NCBI GenBank assembly: GCA_034509755.1
Contig: CM067548.1
Location: 13,344,018 to 13,408,017, forward strand
Reading direction: 5' to 3'
Length of the DNA stretch: 64,000 nucleotides
From: Anisodus tanguticus
Taxonomy: Eukaryota; Streptophyta; Magnoliopsida; Solanales; Solanaceae
Below, in pieces: positions 12,214 to 26,898 of the stretch. Below the pieces are notes generated by a model, which was not told the origin of the DNA, searched no databases, and was given only the letters and a program-made list of their open reading frames with translations. The translations under genes were made by a program, and so were the position numbers. Position 1 is the stretch's first letter; each line of letters starts with the position of its first letter.

Positions 12214-13546
12214 ATGAATTATCAAATGCTTTCAAGAATTAAATACACACACACAATCCAAGATATCATATCGAAACCATGTGTGATAAGTAAATATATC
12301 AAGAAATTATGGCGACAAGCCCACATATGGCAACAAGCCCAAATAATCAGCAGTCGGAACCAACACGAGGATGATTCCCCAAACCCCATCATCAAAGTTC
12401 AACACAAGTACCCACTCAAACATTCATCACAAATGTTTGATACAGACCCCCAAACAAGCCCAATACTCCTAAATATTTATAACTTCTTTTGCACTTCTAT
12501 CGAAGTCTCGAAAAGCTAAACCGTAGCCTACCTTGGTGTCGAACAGGTGCGCCTATAATCAGGCCCCAGTGATAGCATTGCCCTTCATTGGCGCCTTGTG
12601 ATAATCAAAGGTTATCCACGAATATACTACTCATTAATATAAGTCTTACACAAAATAAGGGCATAACCTTTAACAAAGCAAGACTACAAATATCGACCCC
12701 GGGCCCACTTCACCAAGACTCGAACATTAATACCCAAAAACCATTAATACATACTAGATAATCATATCCTTAAGTTAATTGAAAAACTAAACACATTTGA
12801 ACCCTCAATTGAACGATAATCAAAAAGCTCCAATTTGAAATCCTAGAAATATTCCCGAATTGAAAATAGGTTTTTATACTTAATTTAGGACTTACAACAT
12901 GATAATCTAACATAATCCACTCCTAATTCATGATATTAGTACAAATTGATCCATAAACCTCCATTAAAATCAATAACAGAGTTCTCTTAATCTCCAAATA
13001 ACTTACAATAATTTTTCCCAACTTACTAACACACTACATCACCATTAATAAACTTAGAAATATAAACTTAAGTTATAAATGAAAGAATCTCTTACCCCAA
13101 GGTTGAAATTGCTCCTAGGGTTTTGAAAATACTCCAAGGTGACGCTAGTCTCGAGGTTTTCCATTTTGGGAAAGTGAATTATGACCTAAAGAATATTATA
13201 GGACACACGATATAGTACTTCCGCCCCGGCGGAATCGACTCATTTGGAACCCGCGAGGCGGTGTCACTTGACACCTCCCCTCTACTACGGAATAATTCGT
13301 CGGATCATGGAGCCCAACTTTTGGCTGTAATAATATCATGTTGCAGACGTGCAACTCCTTTCCCCGCGTATCAATATCATCTCAGTGTTTCCATAATCTC
13401 ATAAGTATTCTTATCCTTCAAGCCCCTTAGGCCCACATCATATCCATACCACACTCAAATAAATATCACAGAACAACGAGTTTATTTATGAAAATGACCA
13501 TATAAGGCAAGATATCATGATACAATGAGATGCAACAAAATAAGAG
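12214..13546. repeat. Satellite unit U10
   Basis: 1,333 bp, haplotype TG. Anchor reads ATGAATTATC. ACACACACAC and CAAGAAATT are linked here as in U8 and U19. Its end has the private GAACAACGAG and TTTATTTATGAAAATG near 13,475. Confidence 0.95.
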
Positions 13547-14890
13547 ATGAAATATCAAATGCTTTCAAGAATTAAATACACATACACAATCCAAGATATC
13601 ATATCGAAACCATGTGTGATAAGTAAATATATCAAGAAATTATGGCGACAAGCCCACATATGGCAACAAGCCCAAATAATCAGCAGTCGGAACCAACACG
13701 AGGATGATTCCCCAAACCCCATCATCACAGTTTAACACCAGTGCCCACTCAAACATTCATCACAAATGTTTGATACAGACCCCCAAACAAGCCCAATACT
13801 CCTAAATATTTATAACTTTTCTCGCACTTCTATCGAAGTCTCGAAAAGCTAAACCGTAGCCTACCTTGGTGTCGAACAGTGCGCCTATAATCGAGGCCCC
13901 AAGTGATAGCATTGCCCTTCATTGGCGCCTTGTGATAATCAAAGGTTATCCACGAATATACTACTCATTAATATAAGTCTTACACAAAATAAGGGCATAA
14001 CCTTTAACAAAGCAAGACTACAAATATCGACCCCGGGCCCACTTCACCAAGACTCGAACATTAATACCCAAAAACCATTAATACATACTAGATAATCATA
14101 TCCTTAAGTTAATTGAAAAACTAAACACATTTGAACCCTCAATTGAACGATAATCAAAAAGCTCCAATTTGAAATCCTAGAAATATTCCCGAATTGAAAA
14201 TAGGTTTTTATACTTAATTTAGGACTTACAACATGATAATCTAACATAATCCACTCCTAATTCATGATATTAGTACAAATTGATCCATAAACCTCCATTA
14301 AAATCAATAACAGAGTTCTCTTAATCTCCAAATAACTTACAATAATTTTTTCCCAACTTACTAACACACTACATCACCATTAATAAACTTAGAAATATAA
14401 ACTTAAGTTATAAATGAAAGAATCTCTTACCCCAAGGTTGAAATTGCTCCTAGGGTTTTGAAAATACTCCAAGGTGACGCTAGTCTCGAGGTTTTCCATT
14501 TTGGGAAAATGAATTATGACCTAAAGAATATTATAGGACACCTGATACAGTACTTCCGCCCCAGCGGAATCGACTCGACTCCATTGGAACCCGCGTTGAG
14601 GCGGTGTCACTTGACACTCCCCCCTCTACTACGGAATAATTCGTCGGATCATGGAGCCCAGATTTTGGCTGTAATAATATCATGTTGCAGACGTGCAACT
14701 CCTTTCCCCGCGTATCAATATCATCTCAGTGTTTCCATAATCTCATAAGTATTCTTATCCTTCAAGCCCCTTAGGCCCACATCATATCCATACCACACTC
14801 AAATAAATATCACAGAACAATGAGTTTATGAATGCAAATGACCATATAAGGCAAGATATCATGATACAATGAGATGCAACAAAATAAGAG
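13547..14890. repeat. Satellite unit U11
   Basis: 1,344 bp, haplotype TG. CAGTTTAACACCAGTGCCC near 13,728 is a rare allele shared only with U29. The hairpin region is expanded (CGACTCGACTCC, CCCGCGTTGAGG), and the palindrome right arm is damaged (TGACACTCCCC). Confidence 0.95.
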
Positions 14891-16229
14891 ATGAATTATC
14901 AAATGCTTTCAAGAATTAAATACACATACACAATCCAAGATATCATATCGAAACCATGTGTGATAAGTAAATATATCAAGAAATTATGGCGACAAGCCCA
15001 CATATGGCAACAAGCCCAAATAATCGGCGAGTCGGAACCAAGCACGAGGATGATTCCCCAAACCCCATCATCATAGTTCAACACCAAGTACCCACTCAAA
15101 CATTCATCACAAATGTTTGATACAGACCCCCAAACAAGCCCAATACTCCTAAATATTTATAACTTCTTTCGCACTTCTATCGAAGTCTCGAAAAGCTAAA
15201 CCGTAGCCTACCTTGGTGTCGAAATAGGTGCGCCTATAATCGGCCCCGAGTGATAGCATTGCCCTTCATTGGCGCCTTGTGATAATCAAAGGTTATCCAC
15301 GAATATACTACTCATTAATATAAGTCTTACACAAAATAAGGGCATAACCTTTAACAAAGCAAGACTACAAATATCGACCCCGGGCCCACTTCACCAAGAC
15401 TCGAACATTAATACCCAAAAACCATTAATACATACTAGATAATCATATCCTTAAGTTAATTGAAAAACTAAACACATTTGAACCCTCAATTGAACGATAA
15501 TCAAAAAGCTCCAATTTGAAATCCTAGAAATATTCCCTAATTGAAAATAGATTTTTTATACTTAATTTAGGACTTACAACATGATAATCTAACATAATCC
15601 ACTCCTAATTCATGATATTAGTACAAATTGATCCATAAACCTCCATTAAAATCAATAACAGAGTTCTCTTAATCTCCAAATAACTTACAATAATTTTTTC
15701 CCAACTTACTAACACACTACATCACCATTAATAAACTTAGAAATATAAACTTAAGTTATAAATGAAAGAATCTCTTACCCCAAGGTTGAAATTGCTCCTA
15801 GGGTTTTGAAAATACTCCAAGGTGACGCTAGTCTCGAGGTTTTCCATTTTGGGAAAATGAATTATGACCTAAAGAATATTATAGGACACCTGATATAGTA
15901 CTTCCGCCCCAGCGGAATCGACTCCGTTGGAACCCGCTGAGGCGGTGTCACTTGACACCTCCCCTCTACTACGGAATAATTCGTCGGATCATGGAGCCCA
16001 ACTTTTGGCTGTAATAATATCATGTTGCAGACGTGCAACTCCTTTCCCCGCGTATCAATATCATCTCAGTGTTTCCATAATCTCATAAGTATTCTTATCC
16101 TTCAAGCCCCTTAGGCCCACATCATATCCATACCACACTCAAATAAATATCACAGAACAATGAGTTTATGATGCAAATGACCATATAAGGCAAGATATCA
16201 TGATACAATGAGATGCAACAAAATAAGAG
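14891..16229. repeat. Satellite unit U12
   Basis: 1,339 bp, haplotype TG. Anchor ATGAATTATC as in U10. Private CCCTAATTG, then ATAGATTTTTTATAC near 15,548. CAG sites are largely in the CGG/CGAG state. TATGATGCAAATG has one base lost. Confidence 0.95.
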
Positions 16230-17566
16230 ATGAAATATCAAATGCTTTCAAGAATTAAATACACATACACAATCCAAGATATCATATCGAAACCATGTGT
16301 GATAAGTAAATATATCAATAAATTATGGCGACAAGCCCACATATGGCAACAAGCCCAAATAATCGGCGAGTCGGAACCGACACGAGGATGATTCCCCAAA
16401 CCCCATCATCACATAGTTCAACACAAGTACCCACTCAAACATTCATCACAAATGTTTGATACGGACCCCAAACAAGCCCAATACTCCTAAATATTTATAA
16501 CTTCTTCTCGCACTTCTATCGAAGTCTCGAAAAGCTAAACCGTAGCCTACCTTGGTGTCGAACGGGTGCGCCTATAATCAGGCCCCGAGTGATAGCATTG
16601 CCCTTCATTGGCGCCTTGTGATAATCAAAGGTTATCCACGAATATACTACTCATTAATATAAGTCTTACACAAAAATATAAGGGCATAACCTTTAACAAA
16701 GCAAGACTACAAATATCGACCCCGGGCCCACTTCACCAAGACTCGAACATTAATACCCAAAAACCATTAATACATACTAGATAATCATATCCTTAAGTTA
16801 ATTGAAAAACTAAACACATTTGAACCCTCAATTGAACGATAATCAAAAAGCTCCAATTTGAAATCCTAGAAATATTCCCGAATTGAAAATAGGTTTTTAT
16901 ACTTAATTTAGGACTTACAACATGATAATCTAACATAATCCACTCCTAATTCATGATATTAGTACAAATTGATCCATAAACCTCCATTAAAATCAATAAC
17001 GAGTTCTCTTAATCTCCAAATAACTTACAATAATTTTTTCCCAACTTACTAACACACTACATCACCATTAATAAACTTAGAAATATAAACTTAAGTTATA
17101 AATGAAAGAATCTCTTACCCCAAGGTTGAAATTGCTCCTAGGGTTTTGAAAATACTCCAAGGTGACTCTAGTCTCGTGGTTTTCCATTTTGGGAAAAGAA
17201 TTATGACCTAAAGAATATTATAGTACACCTGATACAATACTTCCGCCCCGGCGGAATCGACATTTGGAACCCGCTGAGGCGGTGTCACTTGACACCTCCC
17301 CTCTACTATGGAATAATTCGTCGGATCATGGAGCCCAACTTTTGGCTGTAATAATATCATGTTGCAGACGTGCAACTCCTTTCCCGCGTATCAATATCAT
17401 CTCAGTGTTTCCATAATCTCATAAGTATTCTTATCCTTCAAGCCCCTTAGGCCCACATCATATCCATACCACACTCAAATAAATATCACAGAACAATGAG
17501 TTTATGAATGCAAATGACCATATAAGGCAAGATATCATGATACAATGAGATGCAACAAAATAAGAG
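16230..17566. repeat. Satellite unit U13
   Basis: 1,337 bp, haplotype TG. Insertion giving CAAAAATATAAGGGC near 16,672. GTGACTCTAGTCTCGTGG removes the CTCGAG site. TAGTACACCTGATACAATAC near 17,221 is shared with U18. Confidence 0.95.
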
Positions 17567-18898
17567 ATGAAATATCAAATGCTTTCAAGAATTAAATACA
17601 CATACACAATCCAAGATATCATATCGAAACCATGTGTGATAAGTAAATATATCAATAAATTATGGCGACAAGCCCACATATGGCAACAAGCCCAAATAAT
17701 CGCGGTCGGAACAAAGCACGAGGATGATTCCCCAAACCCCATCATCACGAGTTCAACACCGGTACCCACTCAAACATTCATCACAAATGTTTGATACAGA
17801 CCCCCAAACAAGCCCAATACTCCTAAATATTTATAACTTTTTTCGCACTTCTATCGAAGTCTCGAAAAGCTAAACCGTAGCCTACCTTGGTGTCGAACGG
17901 GTGCGCCTATAATCGAGCCCCGGTGATAGCATTGCCCTTCATTGGCGCCTTGTGATAATCAAAGGTTATCCACGAATATACTACTCATTAATATAAGTCT
18001 TACACAAAATAAGGGCATAACCTTTAACAAAGCAAGACTACAAATATCGACCCGGGCCCACTTCACCAAGACTCGAACATTAATACCCAAAAACCATTAA
18101 TACATACTAGATAATCATATCCTTAAGTTAATTGAAAAACTAAACACATTTGAACCCTCAATTGAACGATAATCAAAAAGCTCCAATTTGAAATCCTAGA
18201 AATATTCCCGAATTGAAAATAGGTTTTTATACTTAATTTAGGACTTACAACATGATAATCTAACATAATCCACTCCTAATTCATGATATTAGTACAAATT
18301 GATCCATAAACCTCCATTAAAATCAATAACGAGTTCTCTTAATCTCCAAATAACTTACAATAATTTTTCCCAACTTACTAACACACTACATCACCATTAA
18401 TAAACTTAGAAATATAAACTTAAGTTATAAATGAAAGAATCTCTTACCCCAAGGTTGAAATTGCTCCTAGGGTTTTGAAAATACTCCAAGGTGACGCTAG
18501 TCTCGAGGTTTTCCATTTTGGGAAAGAGAATTATGACCTAAAGAATATTATAGGACACCTGATACAGTACTACCGCCCCAGCGGAATCGACTCATTGGAA
18601 CCCGCGAGGCGGTGTCACTTGACACCACCCCCTCTACTACGGAATAATTCGTCGGATCATGGAGCCCAACTTTTGGCTGTAATAATATCATGTTGCAGAC
18701 GTGCAACTCCTTTCCCCGCGTATCAATATCATCTCAGTGTTTCCATAATCTCATAAGTATTCTTATCCTTCAAGCCCCTTAGGCCCACATCATATCCATA
18801 CCACACTCAAATAAATATCACAGAACAATGAGTTTATGAATGCAAATGACCATATAAGGCAAGATATCATGATACAATGAGATGCAACAAAATAAGAG
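17567..18898. repeat. Satellite unit U14
   Basis: 1,332 bp, haplotype TG. CAG sites are almost all in the altered state (ATCGCGGTCGG, CACGAGTTC, ACACCGGTACC, CGGGTGCGCC, CGAGCCCCGG). Palindrome followed by ACCCCC near 18,626. Confidence 0.95.
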
Positions 18899-20230
18899 AT
18901 GAAATATCAAATGCTTTCAAGAATTAAATACACATACACAATCCAAGATATCATATCGAAACCATGTGTGATAAGTAAATATATCAATAAATTATGGCGA
19001 CAAGCCCACATATGGCAACAAGCCCAAATAATCAGCAGTCGGAACCAAGCACGAGGATGATTCCCCAAACCCCATCATCACAGTTCAACACCAGTACCCA
19101 CTCAAACATTCATCACAAATGTTTGATACAAGACCCCAAACAAGCCCAATACTCCTAAATATTTATAACTTCTTCTGCACTTCTATCGAAGTCTCGAAAA
19201 GCTAAACCGTAGCCTACCTTGGTGTCGAACAGGTGCGCCTATAATCAGGCCCCAGTGATAGCATTGCCCTTCATTGGCGCCTTGTGATAATCAAAGGTTA
19301 TCCACGAATATACTACTCATTAATATAAGTCTTACACAAAATAAGGGCATAACCTTTAACAAAGCAAGACTACAAATATCGACCCCGGGCCCACTTCACC
19401 AAGACTCGAACATTAATACCCAAAAACCATTAATACATACTAGATAATCATATCCTTAAGTTAATTGAAAAACTAAACACATTTGAACCCTCAATTGAAC
19501 GATAATCAAAAAGCTCCAATTTGAAATCCTAGAAATATTCCCGAATTGAAAATAGGTTTTTATACTTAATTTAGGACTTACAACATGATAATCTAACATA
19601 ATCCACTCCTAATTCATGATATTAGTACAAATTGATCCATAAACCTCCATTAAAATCAATACAGAGTTCTCTTAATCTCCAAATAACTTACAATAATTTT
19701 TCCCAACTTACTAACACACTACATCACCATTAATAAACTTAGAAATATAAACTTAAGTTATAAATGAAAGAATCTCTTACCCCAAGGTTGAAATTGCTCC
19801 TAGGGTTTTGAAAATACTCCAAGGTGACGCTAGTCTCGAGTTTTTCCATTTTGGGAATGAGAATTATGACCTAAAGAATATTATAGGACATATGATATAG
19901 TACTTCCGCCCAGCGGAATCGACTCCGCTGGAACCCGTTGAGGCGGTGTCACTTGACACCTCCCCTCTACTACGGAATAATTCGTCGGATCATGGAGCCA
20001 ACTTTTGGTTGTAATAATATCATGTTGCAGACGTGCAACTCCTTTCCCCGCGTATCAATATCATCTCAGTGTTTCCATAATCTCATAAGTATTCTTATCC
20101 TTCAAGCCCCTTAGGCCCACATCATATCCATACCACACTCAAATAAATATCACAGAACAATGAGTTTATGAATGCAAATGACCATATAAGGCAAGATATC
20201 ATGATACAATGAGATGCAACAAAATAAGAG
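18899..20230. repeat. Satellite unit U15
   Basis: 1,332 bp, haplotype TG. Rare run GAGTTTTTCC, GGGAATGAGAATT and GGACATATGATATAG near 19,840-19,900, shared with U23. Hairpin intact at 19910-19931. GAGCCAACTTTT lacks one C. Confidence 0.95.
19910..19931. repeat. Hairpin, intact copy (U15)
   Basis: Both 8-bp arms are perfect, following GCCC rather than GCCCC. Confidence 0.8.
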
Positions 20231-21564
20231 ATGAAATATCAAATGCTTTCAAGAATTAAATACACATACACAATCCAAGATATCATATCGAAACCATGTG
20301 TGATAAGTAAATATATCAATAAATTATGGCGACAAGCCCACATATGGCAACAAGCCCAAATAATCGCGGTCGGAACCAAGAACGAGGATGATTCCCCAAA
20401 CCCCATCATCATAGTTCAACACCAAGTACCCACTCAAACATTCATCACAAATGTTTGATACAGACCCCCAAACAAGCCCAATACTCCTAAATATTTATAA
20501 CTTTCTCGCACTTCTATCGAAGTCTCGAAAAGCTAAACCGTAGCCTACCTTGGTGTCGAACAGGTGCGCCTATAATCGAGCCCCGGTGATAGCATTGCCC
20601 TTCATTGGCGCCTTGTGATAATCAAAGGTTATCCACGAATATACTACTCATTAATATAAGTCTTACACAAAATAAGGGCATAACCTTTAAACAAAGCAAG
20701 ACTACAAATATCGACCCGGGCCCACTTCACCAAGACTCGAACATTAATACCCAAAAACCATTAATACATACTAGATAATCATATCCTTAAGTTAATTGAA
20801 AAACTAAACACATTTGAACCCTCAATTGAACGATAATCAAAAAGCTCCAATTTGAAATCCTAGAAATATTCCCGAATTGAAAATAGGTTTTTATACTTAA
20901 TTTAGGACTTACAACATGATAATCTAACATAATCCACTCCTAATTCATGATATTAGTACAAATTGATCCATAAACCTCCATTAAAATCAATAACGAGTTC
21001 TCTTAATCTCCAAATAACTTACAATAATTTTTCCCAACTTACTAACACACTACATCACCATTAATAAACTTAGAAATATAAACTTAAGTTATAAATGAAA
21101 GAATCTCTTACCCCAAGGTTGAAATTGCTCCTAGGGTTTTGAAAATACTCCAAGGTGACGCTAGTCTCGAGGTTTTCCATTTTTAAAAGAGAATTATGAC
21201 CTAAAGAATATTATAGGACACCGATATAGTACTTCCGCCCCCCCGGCGGAATCGACTCATTTGGAACCCGTTGAGGCGGTGTCACTTGACACCTCCCCTC
21301 TACTACGGAATAATTCGTCGGATCATGGAGCCCAACTTTTGGCTGTAATAATATCATGTTGCAGACGTGCAACTCCTTTCCCCGCGTATCAATATCATCT
21401 CAGTGTTTCCATAATCTCATAAGTATTCTTATCCTTCAAGCCCCTTAGGCCCACATCATATCCATACCACACTCAAATAAATATCACAGAACAATGAGTT
21501 TATGAATGCAAATGACCATATAAGGCAAGATATCATGATACAATGAGATGCAACAAAATAAGAG
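20231..21564. repeat. Satellite unit U16
   Basis: 1,334 bp, haplotype TG. CTTTAAACAAAGC near 20,685; GGGAAA is replaced by TAAAAGA near 21,183; the hairpin left flank has a seven-C run (about 21,238). Confidence 0.95.
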
Positions 21565-22901
21565 ATGAAATATCAAATGCTTTCAAGAATTAAATACACA
21601 TACACAATCCAAGATATCATATCGAAACCATGTGTGATAAGTAAATATATCAATAAATTATGGCGACAAGCCCACATATGGCAACAAGCCTAAATAATCA
21701 GCTGTCGGAACCAGCACGAGGATGATTCCCCAAACCCCTTCATCATAGTTCAACACCAGTAACCACTCAAACATTCATCACAAATGTTTGATACGGACCC
21801 CCAAACAAGCCCAATACTCCTAAATATTTATAACTTCTTCGCACTTCTATCGAAGTCTCGAAAAGCTAAACCGTAGCCTACCTTGGTGTCGAACAGTGTG
21901 CGCCTATAATCGCCCCGGTGTGATAGCATTGCCCTTCATTGGCGCCTTGTGATAATCAAAGGTTATCCACGAATATACTACTCATTAATATAAGTCTTAC
22001 ACAAAATAAGGGCATAACCTTTAACAAAGCAAGACTACAAATATCGACCCCGGGCCCACTTCACCAAGACTCGAACATTAATACCCAAAAACCATTAATA
22101 CATACTAGATAATCATATCCTTAAGTTAATTGAAAAACTAAACACATTTGAACCCTCAATTGAACGATAATCAAAAAGCTCCAATTTGAAATCCTAGAAA
22201 TATTCCCGAATTGAAAATAGGTTTTTATACTTAATTTAGGACTTACAACATGATAATCTAACATAATCCACTCCTAATTCATGATATTAGTACAAATTGA
22301 TCCATAAACCTCCATTAAAATCAATAACAGAGTTCTCTTAATCTCCAAATAACTTACAATAATTTTTCCCAACTTACTAACACACTACATCACCATTAAT
22401 AAACTTAGAAATATAAACTTAAGTTATAAATGAAAGAATCTCTTACCCCAAGGTTGAAATTGCTCCTAGGGTTTTGAAAATACTCCAAGGTGACGCTAGT
22501 CTCGAGGTTTTCCATTTTGGGAAAGAGAATTATGACCTAAAGAATATTATAGGACACCTGATATAGTACTTCCGCCCCAAGCGGAGAATCGACTCCGCTG
22601 GAACCCGTTGAGGCGGTGTCACTTGACACCTCCCCTCTACTACGGAATAATTCGTCGGATCATGGAGCCCAACTTTTGGCTATAATAATATCATGTTGTG
22701 GACGTGCAACTCCTTTCCCGCGTATCAATATCATCTCGGTGTTTCCATAATCTCATAAGTATTCTTATCCTTCAAGCCCCTTAGGCCCACATCATATCCA
22801 TACCACACTCAAATAAATATCACGAGAACAATGAGTTTATGAATGCAAATGACCATATAAGGCAAGATATCATGATACAATGAGATGCAACAAAATAAGA
22901 G
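21565..22901. repeat. Satellite unit U17
   Basis: 1,337 bp, haplotype TG. AGCCTAAATAATC, CCCCTTCATC and AGTAACCAC are private. The hairpin has single inserted bases (CCAAGCGGAG). The unit ends in the altered CAG state: TTGTGGACG, ATCTCGGTG, CACGAGAAC. Confidence 0.95.
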
Positions 22902-24237
22902 ATGAAATATCAAATGCTTTCAAGAATTAAATACACATACACAATCCAAGATATCATATCGAAACCATGTGTGATAAGTAAATATATCAATAAATTATGG
23001 CGACAAGCCCACATATGGCAACAAGCTCAAATAATCAACGGTCGGAACCAAGCACGAGGATGATTCCCCAAACCCCATCATCACGAGTTCAACACCAAGT
23101 ACCCACTCAAACATTCATCACAAATGTTTGATACGAGACCCCAAACAAGCCCAATACTCCTAAATATTTATAACTTCTTTCGCACTTCTATCGAAGTCTC
23201 AAAAGCTAAACCGTAGCCTACCTTGGTGTCGAACAGGTGCGCCTATAATCGAGGCCCCGGTGATAGCATTGCCCTTCATTGGCGCCTTGTGATAATCAAA
23301 GGTTATCCACGAATATACTACTCATTAATATAAGTCTTACACAAAATAAGGGCATAACCTTTAACAAAGCAAGACTACAAATATCGACCCCGGGCCCACT
23401 TCACCAAGACTCGAACATTAATACCCAAAAACCATTAATACATACTAGATAATCATATCCTTAAGTTAATTGAAAAACTAAACACATTTGAACCCTCAAT
23501 TGAACGATAATCAAAAAGCTCCAATTTGAAATCCTAGAAATATTCCCGAATTGAAAATAGGTTTTTATACTTAATTTAGGACTTACAACATGATAATCTA
23601 ACATAATCCACTCCTAATTCATGATATTAGTACAAATTGATCCATAAACCTCCATTAAAATCAATAACAGAGTTCTCTTAATCTCCAAATAACTTACAAT
23701 AATTTCCCCCAACTTACTAACACACTACATCACCATTAATAAACTTAGAAATATAAACTTAAGTTATAAATGAAAGAATCTCTTACCCCAAGGTTGAAAT
23801 TGCTCCTAGGTTTTGAAAATACTCCAAGGTGACGCTAGTCTCGAGGTTTTCCATTTTGGGAAAAGAATTATGACCTAAAGAATATTATAGTACACCTGAT
23901 ACAATACTTCCGCCCCAGCGGAATCGACTCCGCTGGAACCCGCTGAGGCGGTGTCACTTGACACCTCCCCTCTACTACGGAATAATTCGTCGGATCATGG
24001 AGCCCAACTTTTTGGCTGTAATAATATCATGTTGCAGACGTGCAACTCCTTTCCCGGCGTATCAATATCATCTCAGTGTTTCCATAATCTCATAAGTATT
24101 CTTATCCTTCAAGACCCTTAGGCCCACATCATATCCATACCACACTCAAATAAATATCACAGAACAATGAGTTTATGAATGAAAATGACCATATAAGGCA
24201 ACATATCATGATACAATGAGATGCAACAAAATAAGAG
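22902..24237. repeat. Satellite unit U18
   Basis: 1,336 bp, haplotype TG. Shares TAGTACACCTGATACAATAC with U13. Perfect hairpin at 23915-23936. Also AATTTCCCCCAAC, CTTTCCCGGCG, CAAGACCCTT and AAGGCAACATATC. Confidence 0.95.
23915..23936. repeat. Hairpin, intact copy (U18)
   Basis: Perfect arms, followed by AACCCGCTGAGGCGG as in U3, so the outer stem is also possible. Confidence 0.8.
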
Positions 24238-25568
24238 ATGAAATATCAAATGCTTTCAAGAATTAAATACACACACACAATCCAAGATATCATATCGAAA
24301 CCATGTGTGATAAGTAAATATATCAAGAAATTATGGCGACAAGCCCACATATGGCAACAAGCCCAAATAATCAGCAGTCGGAACCAGCACGAGGATGATT
24401 CCCCAAACCCCATCATCACAGTTCAACACCAGTACCACTCAAACATTCATCACAAATGTTTGATACAGACCCCCAAACAAGCCCAATACTCCTAAATATT
24501 TATAACTTCTTCTGCACTTCTATCGAAGTCTCGAAAAGCTAAACCGTAGCCTACCTTGGTGTCGAACAGGTGCGCCTATAATCAGGCCCCAGTGATAGCA
24601 TTGCCCTTCATTGGCGCCTTGTGATAATCAAAGGTTATCCACGAATATACTACTCATTAATATAAGTCTTACACAAAATAAGGGCATAACCTTTAACAAA
24701 GCAAGACTACAAATATCGACCCGGGCCCACTTCACCAAGACTCGAACATTAATACCCAAAAACCATTAATACATACTAGATAATCATATCCTTAAGTTAA
24801 TTGAAAAACTAAACACATTTGAACCCTCAATTGAACGATAATCAAAAAGCTCCAATTTGAAATCCTAGAAATATTCCCGAATTGAAAATAGGTTTTTATA
24901 CTTAATTTAGGACTTACAACATGATAATCTAACATAATCCACTCCTAATTCATGATATTAGTACAAATTGATCCATAAACCTCCATTAAAATCAATAACG
25001 AGTTCTCTTAATCTCCAAATCACTTACAATAATTTTTCCCAACTTACTAACACACTACATCACCATTAATAAACTTAGAAATATAAACTTAAGTTATAAA
25101 TGAAAGAATCTCTTACCCCAAGGTTGAAATTGCTCCTAGGGTTTTGAAAATACTCCAAGGTGACGCTAGTCTCGAGGTTTTCCATTTTGGGAAAGAGAAT
25201 TATGACCTAAAGAATATTATAGGACACCTGATATAGTACTTCCGCCCCAGCGGAATCGACTCCGCTGGAACCCGTTGAGGCGGTGTCACTTGACACCTCC
25301 CCTCTACTACGGAATAATTCGTCGGATCATGGAGCCCAACTTTTGGCTGTAATAATATCATGTTGCAGACGTGCAACTCCTTTCCCCGCGTATCAATATC
25401 ATCTCAGTGTTTCCATAATCTCATAAGTATTCTTATCCTTCAAGCCCCTTAGGCCCACATCATATCCATACCACACTCAAATAAATATCACAGAACAATG
25501 AGTTTATGAATGCAAATGACCATATAAGGCAAGATATCATGATACAATGAGATGCAACAAAATAAGAG
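24238..25568. repeat. Satellite unit U19
   Basis: 1,331 bp, haplotype TG. ACACACACAC with CAAGAAATT, as in U8 and U10, although its neighbours carry CAATAAATT. CAG sites are mostly intact. Perfect hairpin at 25247-25268. Confidence 0.95.
25247..25268. repeat. Hairpin, intact copy (U19)
   Basis: Perfect arms, followed by AACCCGTTGAGG (CTG site in the TTG state). Confidence 0.8.
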
Positions 25569-26898
25569 ATGAAATATCAAATGCTTTCAAGAATTAAATA
25601 CACATACACAATCCAAGATATCATATCGAAACCATGTGTGATAAGTAAATATATCAATAAATTATGGCGACAAGCCCACATATGGCAACAAGCCCAAATA
25701 ATCAGCAGTCGGAACCAGCACGAGGCTGATTCCCCAAACCCCATCATCACAGTTCAACACCAGTACCCACTCAAACATTCATCACAAATGTTTGATACAG
25801 ACCCCAAACAAGCCCAATACTCCTAAATATTTATAACTTCTTCTGCACTTCTATCGAAGTCTCGAAAAGCTAAACCGTAGCCTACCTTGGTGTCGAACTG
25901 GTGCGCCTATAATCAGGCCCCAGTGATAGCATTGCCCTTCATTGGCGCCTTGTGATAATCAAAGGTTATCCACGAATATACTACTCATTAATATAAGTCT
26001 TACACAAAATAAGGGCATAACCTTTAACAAAGCAAGACTACAAATATCGACCCGGCCCACTTCACCAAGACTCGAACATTAATACCCAAAAACCATTAAT
26101 ACATACTAGATAATCATATCCTTAAGTTAATTGAAAAACTAAACACATTTGAACCCTCAATTGAACGATAATCAAAAAGCTCCAATTTGAAATCCTAGAA
26201 ATATTCCCGAATTGAAAATAGGTTTTTATACTTAATTTAGGACTTACAACATGATAATCTAACATAATCCACTCCTAATTCATGATATTAGTACAAATTG
26301 ATCCATAAACCTCCATTAAAATCAATAACCGAGTTCTCTTAATCTCCAAATAACTTACAATAAATTTTTCCCAACTTACTAACACACTACATCACCATTA
26401 ATAAACTTAGAAATATAAACTTAAGTTATAAATGAAAGAATCTCTTACCCCAAGGTTGAAATTGCTCCTAGGGTTTTGAAAATACTCCAAGGTGACGCTA
26501 GTCTCGAGGTTTTCCATTTTGGGAAAAGAATTATGACCTAAAGAATATTATAGGACACCTGATACAGTACTTCCGCCCCAGCGGAATCGACTCAGTTGGA
26601 ACCCGTTGAGGCGGTGTCACTTGACACCTCCCCTCTACTACGGAATAATTCGTCGGATCATGGAGCCCAACTTTTGGCTGTAATAATATCATGTTGCAGA
26701 CGTGCAACTCCTTTCCCCGCGTATCAATATCATCTCAGTGTTTCCATAATCTCATAAGTATTCTTATCCTTCAAGCCCTTAGGCCCACATCATATCCATA
26801 CCACACTCAAATAAATATCACAGAACAATGAGTTTATGAATGCAAATGACCATATAAGGCAAGATATCATGATACAATGAGATGCAACAAAATAAGAG
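25569..26898. repeat. Satellite unit U20
   Basis: 1,330 bp, haplotype TG. First unit with CACGAGGCTGATT. CCCGGG is reduced to CCCGGCCC near 26,052. CGACTCAGTTGG hairpin allele. Confidence 0.95.

Noticed and set aside
14458..14748. Second + strand frame (KILQGDASLEV)
   Set aside because: It begins at TTG, not ATG, in a eukaryotic sequence, and its 3' half runs through the hypervariable hairpin, so its C terminus differs from unit to unit.
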